Shown one piece after another: positions 47,304 through 58,670 of a DNA stretch of 64,000 bases; positions within the stretch are counted from its first letter, which is position 1, and each line of letters starts with the position of its first letter. Location of the stretch: assembly GCA_030762175.1 (NCBI GenBank), contig CM060833.1:68947501-69011500 (forward strand), written 5' to 3'. The notes beneath the pieces are model-generated. The model searched no databases. It worked only from the letters and a program-made list of their open reading frames with translations, and was not told the origin of the DNA. Position numbers and translations under genes: made by a program. The stretch comes from Metallyticus violacea (Eukaryota > Arthropoda > Insecta > Mantodea > Metallyticidae).

Positions 47304-47450
47304 CAACATCATTGGCCTCAGCACATGTCCTCTTGTGCTCAAAATCAGCCGGTGGAAAATCGTGACGGCAGTGAACTGGGTCAGCAGAATAATCCAAAAC
47401 AGTCTGGCAGAGGAATGAACCAGAACAAATCTATAGTTTCTCAACAGCAG
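47304..47450 (+). CDS. ZMYND8: ZMYND8-like exon F: end of MYND zinc finger and tail
   Basis: The acceptor is attacag before 47304 and the donor CAGCAG|gtacgc is at 47451, both in phase 0. The 49 codons begin QHHWPQHMSSCAQNQP, giving the last His and Cys ligands of the MYND finger. With exon E the junction reads CQ-QHHWPQHMSSC, the expected HW..H...C pattern. The rest (GSELGQQNNPKQSGRG, ending SIVSQQQ) is a polar, Gln/Asn-rich tail with no stop. The consensus donor means at least one more exon must exist. Confidence 0.95.
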
Positions 47451-47699
47451 GTACGCCAGCCAATAATTGGTTTTCGAATTGTCAGTCACCCTTTGCGGTA
47501 GATCTTGAATTGGAACAATGTTCAAGATTCAGTTTACATTTCCTAAGTATTAAGATGAGTAAACAATACCATTTTTACACAGTAATTACTGATGTGAAAT
47601 TTCTTGAAGGGAAGTAGTAGATTCCAGTAGTTTTGTCCACATATTTCTTCATTTCTTTTTTTGAGATTGAATAAAGCATCAAATGAGGGAAAATTATAT

Positions 47700-49260
47700 A
47701 TAGAGTTCACATCATGCTTGATCAATAAAGCAGGCCAGAGGCAACATTCTAGAAGTGTAATTTGGCGAGTATTCTACTCATAATCTTTTATTAATCAGCA
47801 TGCACAATGTTTGATCAATAAAGCAGGCTGGAGGCGACATTCTAGATGTGTAATTTTGCGAGTATTCTACTCATAATCTTATATTAATTAGCATGCATAC
47901 AATCATTATTTTATTTCACTAACCTGTTACAGTAGCTGCTCAAAATGGTACCTTTCACACATGTATTCACACATTCCTGACATCTTTTAATGAAATTTAT
48001 ATTTACATGCAAAAGTTCTTCTTTTGTAATAATTCTAATCTCTGCTCTTATATTATCTTTCAGTTCATCTACAGTATGTGGGTTATTTCTATACCCTTTT
48101 TTTTTAGGGGTTCTTCACAAATAATAATTGCACACAGTTAGATCTGGGGAACATGCCCCTTTAGAAATAATTGTGTTCAAAAACCTCCCTTGTAGCCTCC
48201 AAATAATCATGGGCAGTATGGGCTGTGGCTGAATCTTGTTGTGAATATGCATATTGTCTCTCATGATCAGTTAATAGTTCAAAAAATGTGCAAGTATTTG
48301 CATATGATACCTCTTTGAATTTACAGTATCTTACAAAAATATAGGTCCTTTTATTCAATTTACTGTTATGGTACACCACACACCAATCTTTTCATTATGC
48401 AGAGGAATTTCGTTAATTATTCATAGATTTTTTTTGTCCTTCAGAATCTATTGTTCTATGAACAATGTAAATGAATCTGTACTTCGTTAGAGAAAATTAA
48501 TTAAATGTAGATCAACAATACCGTCTTGAAAGTTCTGTAAAACCGTATTACAGAAATTTACTTCATTTTCATTGTCATGCAGCTGTAATTCTTGAACTAT
48601 AGTAACCCTGTAAGGTTTAAATTTTAAAAGTTAATAGCCATATGGACTGGAATTTTTGAAACACCTACTTCTTGTGCTACACAATATAAAGATTTATTAA
48701 AATGTTAATGTTATGCTCCAATATCATCAGCTTTTCTTCTGTTAGAACCCTACTTTTAGGCCTAAAATTTTAAAGTTTAGTCATTCAGTTTCTTTAAATC
48801 TATTGACAAGGTTTCTAACTGTACCTGTATTTGAAGGTCAGGTGTCAGTAAATCTGTCTACAAATTGTCTATATACTTGTTGGCATGAATCTGTTTTAAT
48901 GTATCATACATAAATGTTTGTTGTTGTAGAGGAAATTTTTCACCCAGCATTTTAATTACCTAAATAATTCATTTAATGTATACACAGCATGTGCACTTTA
49001 AACATAATTTGAAAGAAATTGCAAATAAATATGTCTTCTAACACTTCAAACAGCATAAAACAATGACTGCTAATATAAAGTTCATGCCAACATGTGTTCT
49101 GTTGTCAACACCTCAACTTGTACTAAACATTGACCTGAAACATATGGGCTCGTGCAGTACTGAAGGAAAATTATGCATTTAGAATGCCACTGTTTACTTC
49201 ATGCTCTATTGGCTTCCTCCCCCACACATTCTTGAATCAAGCATGACTCAAACTCATCAT
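47700..49260 (-). mobile_element. Tc1/mariner-superfamily element, decayed, minus strand
   Basis: Edges share catgcttgat, in opposite orientation (near 47712 and 49245). The minus strand reads VGVSKIPVHMAIN, then VRYCKFKEVSYANTCTFFEL, LTDHERQYAYSQQDSATAHT (second Asp, QQD) and AHDYLEATREVFE. A C-terminus follows (VDELKDNIRAEIRIITKEEL, NINFIKRCQECVNTC). The inner left end carries a direct duplication of about 100 bp (see findings). Many frame breaks. It resembles the 41150 relic. Confidence 0.72.
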
Positions 49261-49269
49261 ATTGGGTAC

Positions 49270-51640
49270 ATAAAGTAATGAATAAGTTTAATAGAACATC
49301 CAAAAATATCTCTCTATATTTTTATCCATAAGTGTAACATCTTGCAACACAATCATTACTGAAAGTCAAAAAGACAATTATAAACAGCAAGTTTGTGATA
49401 TCATTAGCATGATTTTAACAAAAGAAAAGAAAAAAATTGTAGTGCTGAAGGTATTAGACCTTTGGGAAATCAACTGTTAGCTTTCTGATACATGTCTTTC
49501 ACATTATTTTTGGTGCATTATCCGTCTTAAGCAGAATATAAGCATTCATTAAGTTTAATATAGGGATACAAACGAATGAAATGGTTATGATAATTAATAA
49601 TGAAAGTATGCTTAAGAAGGACTTGGATCAACAGAAATTATGCCTATAGTAGTTTGTAAAGTGCAGAAGATTATCAAATCAACTCACTAGATAATTAAGA
49701 ATATAAGTATTTTGTATTTCAATGTATACCTCACACTATGCAGGAATGAACTACTTTCTAAATTCTATTCACCCATCCTATTCATATATTGTACTATACT
49801 ATGCTGCTTCCATAAATCAATCAGCCACAAAATACGTGATATTGCATAAACGTAATCTTAGCTACAAGAAGATTGAAATTTTAAAAGTAATTCCCAATGA
49901 TTGGTTAGATTTATGTGGGTAACAATAAATACTGAACAAATAAATTATTTTTATATAAAATAAACATATTTAGTGTCAGCATTGAAAGCTTCATCTCAAA
50001 ATAAGCTTTTTCTTTTCCCTCCCCATTTATAAAGTAATAAAAGTGTTGATAATGTGTAATGTGATGGCACTACATGTTATTTGTTAGATATATTGAACAT
50101 GAAGCAGTACTATGTCATTTTTATTCTTGAGGAAGTATATGCATAGTAAAAATTCTGGTGTCCAATGTTAATTACTATGAGAAGCTATTACTTGTTTATT
50201 CTTGGATTGGTGTTTGATAGGAACTTGTGGTAGTTTTTGAATATAATGCAACAGGAAAGCTGAAGTGAGTGACTCTGCTTTTTATGTGTACTAAGAAAGG
50301 CATTCTGGAGAGCTAATTGGATGGCACCATTGAGCTTGCACCATTCTTTAATCCCAATCAGAATTGAAATCTTTGCCCTGAAATGAACATTTCCACCAAT
50401 TAGAGTTAATGCAAATAAGATTTTTACCCATAAGTTTAAACGGTAAGAAGTGCATAAGTTTAAATATAGTTTATTCGGTTTATAGGTATTCAAGTCAAAA
50501 GCTTCTGGGGAAAATGGAAGATTGTTATTCATAAGAAGGAAAATCATTGTACTCTTGGAAAGCCATTAGAAAGTGCGCCCATTAGCAGAACCAAATCCAA
50601 CAGAATTTATCTTAGAAATGTATTTAGATGGCAACAAGCAAAAGAAGATGCACTGAATCATAATGCATCAAATCAATCTGTTCAAAAATATTAGTTCCAT
50701 TATGGGAGTAGAATATTTGTTTTGCATAGTCATAAGTAATTATGAGTTTTTGAAGTAAACAAAAATTTAATAGTGCAATTTAATAACTGCAATAATATTG
50801 CAGATTAGACTGTAATATTGCATTGAAATATAAAGGTGAAAGGATGAACAAGAAAAAATAATAGTTCTGTTACAGAGCTATCCAAATCTATTAAGATTAA
50901 AGTCATAAATGTTACTGCAATAATTATGACCATTATTAGCTTGGGGTGAAATAAGCAAATTAAAAAGTGCAAAAATTGATCATGCATATCTATTGTTAAA
51001 AAGGTCATGCACCCCAATATTTTGGTTTCAAATTTGGGATGCTTATTCGAAAATATTGCATAAATTTGACTTAATCCTGCAGCAAGAATTTAAAAATTGC
51101 ACAAAATTCACCATGCATATCTCTTGTTAAAAATGAAATGAGCCCAGATTTTCATTTTTTTAGAAGTTACTTATTTCTTTGCCTTATCACATAGATGAGT
51201 TATATTATGCAATCCATTTTCTGACTCCATGAGTATGCTTCAATTCCATTTAGTTTAGAATGATTTCATTCCATTAAATGGGAATGACAAAGCATTATGC
51301 TTTGATTTCATTAGGTTCTGCTAATTGGGAGCAGCTATAGCAGTGTATCAGAAAGTTGTCATCTTCTTAGCTGGAGCTGACACAACCAACTGCAAAATTG
51401 GAGAAGGCTTGGATCCAATTGCTTAGATGAGGTTTATGTGGGGTTTTTCTCACCGTAAGAAGGTTAATGTAGGTAATTTATCATGTCAAGGGATGTTAAA
51501 CTAATTTGCTAAAGCATTAATAAACACCTTTCTTTCCATTCATTGTCATTAAGACATTGGCTACTGGCACAGGATATTAACATTTAATATAAAAATATCA
51601 GAATGTGAGACATTTGATCATATACAGTGAACCTGACGTA
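49270..51640. other. No gene recognised
   Basis: AT-rich intronic or downstream sequence. Reading frames of up to 119 codons occur on the minus strand (50188-50547) but lack any domain I recognise and have no good coding features. No inverted ends were seen. Confidence 0.6.
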
Positions 51641-51789
51641 TAGTCCCAGAAGTATTAGAAATTCTATCCTCCGATTGTTTTCAAACTGAAATAGTTAAGC
51701 AGTGATCATTGTATGTACAAAGTGTTCTCGTTACACTTGATCCAAGAAAGCATGACTCGAACTCTCCATAGTTGTATTTTTGAAGCTGC

Positions 51790-52175
51790 AAGATGATAAC
51801 TGATGCAAAGAATGGGCCAGAGTTGCCGTTGCCATCAATTCTGACACCTACGAGGGAGTGGACGAAGGCATTATAGCATTCAAAGTGTTAATCATTGATG
51901 AAATGTGCAATGAAGTGGGAGGAGTTGCAAGTGTTTGTGATTTTGGAGAGGAGAGTGAGGAAGAGGTGGAGGATGATGCAACAACTGAAGCTATACCAAT
52001 GTTTGCCAAAGCTCTAAGAGCATGTGAAACTGTATGAGCATATTTTATACACATGACAATGACAGTATGGACGGTAGTGGATACATTGAATACTTGAATG
52101 TGGAAAAATCGTTTTGCATGAAAAGAAAAGCAGTAAAGAAGCAAATGTCTGTTAACATGTTTCAAAGAAAGTGAC
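51790..52175 (+). mobile_element. Tigger/Jerky-type transposase C-terminus
   Basis: The + strand reads EGVDEGIIAFKVLIIDEMCN, then FGEESEEEVEDDATTEAIPM and FAKALRACETV. After a stop comes IEYLNVEKSFCMKRKAVKKQ. An acidic stretch, then ALrA.e.VR..., then a Lys-rich end is the usual tail of pogo/Tigger transposases with the DDE_1 domain. Only the tail is seen. It abuts a SINE at 52189. Confidence 0.65.
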
Positions 52176-52188
52176 AAACATGTTGATT

Positions 52189-52455
52189 TGTTTTATTTAT
52201 GGGCACTCATTAACATCTCAGATCATCAGCATCCCATTCAATTCAGGGTGCAAATTTTGTCAAAGGCCTTTTCTTTCAGGCTTGAAGTCCTTTTATATGC
52301 CATAAACATACAACAGGAACCCTTGGCTTTACTTCCCTTCAAAGGAACCATATTTAGGATTTTTATGCTCAAAAATCCATTGACCCTGGCCAGGATTGAA
52401 CTTGTGATCTTAAGTCTAAGAAGCAAATATGGCTACCTAGACAATCAGGATTGAC
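52189..52455 (-). mobile_element. tRNA-derived SINE, family 1
   Basis: It reads on the minus strand from tgtcaatcctgattgtctag, with B-box-like gttcaatcctggccag, to the tail at tttatttatgggca. Moderately diverged. Confidence 0.85.
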
Positions 52456-52572
52456 AACAAAGTGTAAAATGTGTACAGAATAAAATTGGCGCAAATTATA
52501 GTATTTGCTTATAACTATATTTATTTATTTTTGAGCATGATTTATGCACTTCCACCATCTATTGTTTTCCAG

Positions 52573-52659
52573 CATCCATCTGTTTTTTTAACCTGGTCTC
52601 CCTCAAAAACTGTGAATTCAGGTTCTACTATAATAAGTATGCAACTGAGCAGTGGTTGA
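52573..52659 (+). CDS. Candidate terminal exon of the ZMYND8-like gene
   Basis: A good acceptor (tattgttttccag) precedes 52573. In phase 0, matching the end of exon F, it reads HPSVFLTWSPSKTVNSGSTI and then ISMQLSSG before TGA at 52657-52659. Ser/Thr-rich polar composition suits a C-terminal tail, and an AATAAA lies at 52788-52793. Against it: the exon is short, AATAAA is common in AT-rich DNA, and I cannot confirm homology to any ZMYND8 C-terminus. It sits just after a minus-strand SINE and is not obviously part of a transposon. Confidence 0.35.
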   Translation, partial: HPSVFLTWSPSKTVNSGSTIISMQLSSG

Positions 52660-52797
52660 AGCATTCAGGATAAATTATGCACTTAAAACTTATAGAAATA
52701 TATTATTTATACACAAGTTCAATGTAAGTGTGAACTTACGTAGCAACTCTCAACAAACAAAACATTTATAGATAGCTCAAAAGTAAAAATAAATAAT

Positions 52798-53440
52798 GTT
52801 CTCTTCTGAGTACAGTATTTAGAACACTCTTATGGTTTCATTTATATAAGATTTACTCAGTGAACTTTTTTCCACATCATCAGCTGTTAAACAACTGTTG
52901 GATTATTCATAGAAGCTGGGTAGGTAGGTATCCAGGTTGACTCTGATGGTTTAGTGATAAACTTGTATAAAGTTCTGTCTGCTTTCGGGATGTCACAATT
53001 CATAAGGTTATGCTCATGTTTTTTTTATATAAATCATTTCCCATATATTTAATTCTTTTTATTGTGAAATAATTTTTAATAAGTTGATACCTTTTTCTAT
53101 TTCATGGTTTTCATTCCAAAAATGTGCTGCACAGCTGATTTATCTATTTGTTTGTAATGGATGTTTCTCCAATGTTCCTTCAACCTAATGCCCATATTTG
53201 TCTTTGTCTTCCCTACATAGATTTTTTTCACAAGCAGACAGAACTTTATATAAGTTTATCACTAGACCATCAGAGTCAACCCTGATACCTACCTACCCAG
53301 CTTCTATTAATAATCCAACAGTCGTTTAACAGCTGATGATGTGGAAAAAAGTTCCACGAAGCATATGTCCTGAGTAAATCTCATGTAAGTGAAACCATAA
53401 AGAGTGTTCTAAATATTGTACTGAGAAGAGATTATTATTA
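52798..53440. mobile_element. PLE foldback enclosing endonuclease remnant
   Basis: The arms (52798-53000 and 53230-53440) match those of the 32329 foldback (cagctgttaaac, gttgactctgatggt and complements). Between them the minus strand reads YVGKTKTNMGIRLKEHWRNI and HYKQIDKSAVQHIFGMKTMK, a PLE endonuclease with the YIG position as YVG. This links the arm family to a PLE body. Confidence 0.82.
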
Positions 53441-53979
53441 GATGTTTCACTATGTTCGATTTCAAATTGGATTAATATTTAAAGCAATGTTCCATTTATA
53501 CAGTTTTTCCACACCAAATTGTGTAATCTATGGCTCCCAAACCAAATTGTGTAATCTATTGCATTGTTCTTGTCACCATATTTTTGCGCTGTAAATGAAT
53601 ATTTGTTCTGATTATGGTGATTCATTTTCATATTGTATTACCCCTTTCATTATATTGACAATGGTTGGTGCAAGTGTGTACTTGGAGGTAAGTGAGAACC
53701 ATTTTGCAACTTAACTACTATTGGTTTAGAATAGGTATTGTGAATAATAAGGAAATATAAATCTGGGCAAAGGTTATTGCAGATAGCATGTTAAATAATT
53801 TTTATGATATTGGCAATAAATAAGATTGTAAATGATGCAACATGAATAAAGTAGCACATAAAATAAACTGCTAGCATGAATACAAAAATAATAATAAAGG
53901 AACTTGAAGGAGCATTAATGTTACTAACATTATGGTTGGAAGGTATTATAAAGAAACATTACACTTAGCCTCATTATGA

Positions 53980-55830
53980 CACATGAAGGCATGTTGAGAA
54001 TATTAAAAAAAAATTCCCTGAAGGAATGCAGGCCTTTGTTGTAAGCAGTGGTTGGCGTGCACAATTTAAATGTTGTGCTGATTTTATAATGTGAAAGTAT
54101 ATGGAAAAACATAAGTGCAGGTGCAAGGTTGTAAGAAATTTTAGTTGAAAATCAACTGAAGACTAAATCAAGCAAGTTGCTAATGTTGAAACAGGCCTCT
54201 TTTATCAGAAAATACCTCTCAAACCTGTATTTCAATGCCTCCATAAAGCATCAAAGAATTAGATAATGCTTTTATTAAGGGGAGAGCATCTGAAACATTA
54301 AATGTACTCAGAAAATTTATAAGCATTAAAGGGTATTATAAAAGCAAAATTGCCAGTACACATCTACTGGAATTCAAAAACAAGCATGACTACAGTTATA
54401 CAAGACTGTACTTGAATTGCTTTGTTCCAGAAATTAAAAAAAACATTGTAAAGAAAATAACATTTCCTTTAAAACAATTATCTGCCATGCTGTGCATTTG
54501 AATAATTTTAATCTAAGTGTTAATGTTGTTTAATGTCGTTTCTCCAAACATTTCTTTACAGCTACTGCTGCTGCACTTGATAAATCAGGAAGTAATTGCT
54601 AACTTCAATACATATTTTGCAAGTATAAGTAGACTATTCACTAAAGCAATTGATGCATTGGATATTATTAAATTATCAGCAAAACTAGGAGATTGATGGA
54701 AGTCATATATTGCGAGAATGGGTCAGAAAGTAAGAATACAAAGCCTGTAAATTCCAGTAGGTATTTACTAGATGAATACAAATTGACTGACACGAAAGAA
54801 TGCTACATACCCTACTTCTCAACATTGTCTCCCTTTTTGTTTAGTCATGAATTCCTGTGCTTCATGAGGTTCATGGTGCTTGTCATAGAAATTAGGATTC
54901 AATTGTTGAAGCAAGTATTGATTTTGTGCTACATATCCTCATCTGAGTAAAATGGGCATTTGAGGTATTTCTTCAAAGAGAAAAGAGATAATAATAGCTT
55001 GGATTTCCCTCTTATGTTTATAGTAGAAGATGCATTAAATGAATGCAATGCATTAAACTTTTGTCCTCATTGGTTAAGGCTCTCAGTACCTATTGTGCAG
55101 TGATGTACCAGTCGTGCACAATGTTCAACACAACACCATACAAGATTTCCAGCATTGCAATAAGCTAATGCAAATTCATACATTACTTTTTTTATCATAT
55201 CATCAACTCATTGAGCATGATCTTCTGAGTTGGATGTTTGAGGTTAACCACTGTGTTATGCACCAACAGTTTCTTTTCTTCTCTTTGTGAACAGTGTACA
55301 TTATTGTGTTTCACTATAAATAACAATCAATTGATGAATTTCCGCTGCTAGCGCATACTTTTCTCGTGGAAACCAATAACAAATTGCTTCTCTTCATGTG
55401 TGTAGCTGTCCAAGCAAGTCACTACCATTACATTCAATAATTGTGCACATGTGTGCCAACCACAATAATGGTCACTCACTGAATTATGACTAGTAGGGGA
55501 GCAGTAAAGGAAAAAGAGAATACATTTAAATAAACCCTGTTTTCTTATTTTCCAACCATTTCTCCTGTTTAATGTACAGTAAGGAGTATTGCAAAGGTGT
55601 GGAATGATGTAACAGGAATGTTAATGAAAGGTGTTTAGAAAAAAAAACTGTTCCCAATTTTCATGGCTTCAAAGTTAATGATGCATTTGAAGCAACTGTA
55701 AATGTTGTGATGCTTGCAAAGCAGCTTGGTCTTCAATTAGAAAAAGATATAGAAGAGCTTGTTCAGCATTCTGAACAAGTATTCAATGCTTATCTCATTG
55801 AGATGGAAGCTGCAGAAGAAGAATAGGCTG
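53980..55830 (+). mobile_element. Tigger/Jerky-type (pogo) transposase relic
   Basis: Broken + frames in family order: VETGLFYQKIPLKPVF (DEtGLf motif, Asp lost, about 54185-54230); RMLLLRGEH-like sequence with ALKGIIKAKLPVHIYWNSKT; NCFVPEIKKNIVKKITF-like sequence; then HLINQEVIANFNTYFASISR (family QPlDQGVI.nFK.yY, about 54585). After about 900 bp of unassigned sequence comes AWNDVTGM-like and NVVMLAKQLGLQLEKDIEEL, then VQHSEQVFNAYLIEMEAAEE (C-terminus, about 55690-55825). Stops and frame changes are frequent. The interruption at 54700-55550 may be another insertion I cannot name. Confidence 0.72.
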
Positions 55831-56022
55831 AAGCCGTATGAGTGTAAAGGCAAGTTATTTTCATGGTTAATCTCTAACTGCAAAGACAAGCTGTTATAAA
55901 CACCACTCTAGCGATGACACAAGTATGGGTGTCCAGTGAAAAGGGTTCAAACAATGATATCTGGTGTGTCAGTGTCTAGTACGAGATCCTTGTGCCTTCA
56001 GTCATGAGCACTGTAGTGACAT

Positions 56023-57085
56023 TTAACTCATTCAGTACCAGCTTCTCAGTAGGGCATTTAAATCCCTGGACCAGCTATTTTAATGCCACTTTCACCTCTA
56101 TACCCATTTCATAAAATTTGTCACCCAGTCTCTCTAAAAGAGGTTTTAATTTTATATAATCTGTCTGTAGTATCAATAGAGACACTGCTGTCACTGAAAT
56201 GGAGAAATGAAAGAATGTGGAGAATGCAAGTTCCAGACATTGTTTTCGAAAAAATTGGGAGTTTCAAAAACAGGATCTGGAGTCCAGTACATTTGTAAGA
56301 CTGGCTTCTGAACAATTTCTGTGATGAAATCAATCCCATAAATATCTTTAGCTCAGGAACATCTGCTGGTTCCCAGGTATGCATTATTGAATTTTTTGTG
56401 AAAGGTCGTGGTGCCACATATATCACATGACTTGCATTCAGATTTGTGTGTTCAACATATCCAAAAAAAAATTTGTTCAAGAGAAAATTTAGGTAACCTA
56501 TGATTTCACTTTTATTTTCTATTTTAATATTTAGGCCTGAATTAAATGTCAATGGTGGGATATTTGGACATTAACTAGGATGCTGTGTATCTGTAGTCTG
56601 ACTTTGTTCTTCTGGCATGCCAGTTTCGGGAATTGGAATATCACAGTCACTGCTGCCAGAATCCATTTTAGGAATTGACTCATCACCTAAATCGACATTG
56701 TAGAAAATGTCTAAAATTTCTCTTCATCTGCAAGAAACATCTTTGTTTGATAAGCCATGGCTATAAACTCACAATGCAAGCACTACACAGAAATGCTGAC
56801 ATGCACTGCAATATCAAGTATTAGACATTGACACAAGGCAATATTTATTCCATGAACAGCGGGGATAAACCAGACACCCTATCACATGATAAATGTTTAT
56901 ATGAAAGGAGAATATCAACATTAATTCCATCTATAAGAACCAACACTAAATCATACTAACACCTGGGTGCAGAACATAAATGGAGTTATTTCAAGTGTGC
57001 CATTAAACATTGTGCGCTGTTCATGGCCCAGAGTATATGGGGAGATTTAAACATAATTTGCCATCTATGGTCCTGAATGTGTTAA
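56023..57085 (-). mobile_element. Internally deleted piggyBac-family element
   Basis: TTAA flanks both ends (56023-56026 and 57082-57085), followed inward by ctcattcagtaccagc and, in complement, cacattcaggaccatag. The minus strand encodes an acidic N-terminus (LGDESIPKMDSGSSDCDIPI, about 56620-56685), then LTFNSGLNIKIENKSEIIGY, TNLNASHVIYVAPRPF, WEPADVPELKIFMGLI and FSKTMSGTCILHILSFLHFS, and DRLYKIKTSFRETG. This is the start of the DDE_Tnp_1_7 domain. The rest of the catalytic domain is gone, so at 1,063 bp it is a non-autonomous derivative. Confidence 0.85.
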
Positions 57086-57240
57086 TTGTATGGGTGTTTC
57101 TTGAACAAAAATATGGACAACTTGGGACAATGCTACTACAAATATAGTCCAGTACAAGATTTCTGAAGACAGTATAGCCATACCAGGTACCAGTGGAAAT
57201 AATGAAAAGTATGACTAACTTTTATAAGCAATGAGCATGT

Positions 57241-57378
57241 ATCCTACATTAATGTGTCAAATTGTTAACACTAACTCCACTTACTTTTTTAAGTTGTGAG
57301 GTTGTTTGTGTTTGTATCTGCCGGTTGTTTGAAAGTAAGTGGAGTTAGTGTTAACAATTTGACACATTAATGTAGGAT
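57241..57378. repeat. PLE-end hairpin, 47-bp perfect arms
   Basis: Arms 57241-57287 and 57332-57378 are perfect complements (ccacttactt / aagtaagtgg). The right arm continues with tattaccactccattgtcta, the same flank seen after the 40188 hairpin (40570). Confidence 0.92.
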
Positions 57379-57514
57379 ATATTACCACTCCATTGTCTAC
57401 AGCTTTGTAAGTACATTTTTTACTTAATTAGTGAGCGTATAGTCGCAAAAGTTAATATATAGTGATTATATTGTTAAAAAAATATTAAGAAATGGACTAA
57501 TTGCAGAATGCACA

Positions 57515-57685
57515 ATGCACGTTCTTTAACATCTCTGGTCATTAGCATCCCATTCAATTCAGAGTGTGAAATGGTCAATAAATTTTGCTCAGAGACCTCT
57601 TCTTTCAGGCTCTGAGATTCTTTTATGTATCGTACATCAATACATGGGACCCATGGCTTTACTTCTCTTCTAAAGGAATCCATTG
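57515..57685 (-). mobile_element. SINE family 1, head-less fragment
   Basis: The body (gacccatggctttacttctc) and tail (ttctttaacatctctggtca) on the + text match the 62903 copy in the same orientation. The tRNA-like head is absent. Confidence 0.8.
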
Positions 57686-57809
57686 CAGAAATAATCTCAC
57701 AAGATACACATTAATAGACCCACATCTCTCCAGAAATAAATAAATAAGGGAAAAAATTTCCATAAGTAGACAGCTTTATATGAGATACAATTTTTCATGA
57801 AATTTATAA

Positions 57810-58670
57810 TTCTATTGCAGGAGAATTCTTCTAACTTTACAAAACCTGCTTCTGAACTTAAAAAATTTAATTTTCCATACAGAAAACTGATTCAGAAGCT
57901 AGGTTTTAGATTTTGGCTTCTAAATAAGAAGCAAATAATTATGGAATCTCCCAGAATTTTGTGAGTATGTTCGCACTGCCACTTTTTGACAAAAATCGGC
58001 CAGTTTCAGTCATCTGCATATCAGATGATCTATTTTGATGAAAACATGACTGGACACATGATGTGGTAAACAAGGGACATAACCACTCAGGTATCAAAAA
58101 GATTCAGCAATCACTTTTGAGAAATTTGGGTAAAGATCAAAAGTGTATAATTGTGCTTGCCAACACCAGGTTCCATTCTGTGCAACCAGTCAAAATTCCT
58201 ATGTCTACAGGAAAAGAGGACATTGTTGACTTTATGCGGCATCACTGCATAGAAATTCCAGTCCCTCTTACATGAAGTCAGTTCTTCACATGAAAATTAA
58301 GCAGGCAGCATAGAGGTTTTTCATAGATGAGATGGCTAAAGCTCATGGGCATCAGGTATTATGTCTTTCCTTTCATTGTGTTTTTTAATACAACCAGTTG
58401 CTTTGGGGACACTTTAAATTAGAAACAAGGGAGGGAAGAAAAAAAATCTGACTCCATTAAGTGGAAGTATGTGCCAGTAAAATTGATAGTGATTGCTGGA
58501 AAAAAAATAGTGTTGAACAAATGGTCAAAAGATAACTAAGAATATTATACTAGAGACAATGATAGCAAACAATTTATCATCTATTTGGGGGTTGGGGGAC
58601 CGCATCTAGCAGTAGCCAAAGCAGCATCAGCGATGATGGTGATGATAATGATAACAGCTAGTAAAGTACG
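57810..58670 (+). mobile_element. DDE transposase relic (Tc1/mariner-related, DDE_3-like)
   Basis: Broken + frames in order: RKLIQKLGFRFWLLNKKQII and MESPRI (HTH to linker); QMIYFDENMTGHMMW (first acidic motif, fDEn); SLLRNLGKDQKCIIVLANTR with FHSVQPVKIPMSTGKEDIVD (second motif, D/N changed to N) and FMRHHCIEIPVP; AKAHGHQVLCLSFHCVF (family eHGHeVLRLPPYHC); then an acidic end. The wording suits the DDE_3-type family common in arthropods and hydra. Inactive. Confidence 0.62.

Larger units (their letters stand above)
2675..47450 (+). other. ZMYND8: ZMYND8-like gene, 3' half (six exons, five complete introns)
   Basis: Six exons with consensus GT/AG borders join without a frame break: 213 + 251 + 2845 + 154 + 197 + 147 bp = 3,807 bp or 1,269 codons. 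The product matches ZMYND8 (also called RACK7 or PRKCBP1), a nuclear chromatin reader. In known members, PHD, bromo and PWWP modules bind modified histone tails, and the C-terminal MYND finger recruits corepressor partners. This window holds the part after the reader module: linker, long acidic disordered region, coiled coil and MYND finger. Introns are 10,120, 2,595, 5,207, 11,179 and 11,868 bp and consist largely of transposon remains. No exon encoding PHD, bromo or PWWP sequence is seen before 2675, so the 5' half lies outside. No certain stop-bearing final exon was found. ZMYND11 is the nearest alternative, but the coiled-coil and MYND wording fits ZMYND8 better. Confidence 0.93.

Noticed and set aside
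50188..50547. Open frame of 119 codons on the minus strand
   Set aside because: No domain, no coding-like bias, and no relation to neighbouring features; kept only as a note in the empty stretch.
54572..54697. Possible exon after tttctttacag reading LLLLHLINQEVI
   Set aside because: The sequence is the DQGVI region of a Tigger-type transposase and sits in order with its neighbours, so the acceptor is coincidental.
57821..57963. Possible terminal exon after tctattgcag reading ENSSNFTKPASELKKF
   Set aside because: It runs into RKLIQKLGFRFWLLNKKQ, which matches a DDE transposase N-terminus. No link to ZMYND8 is visible.
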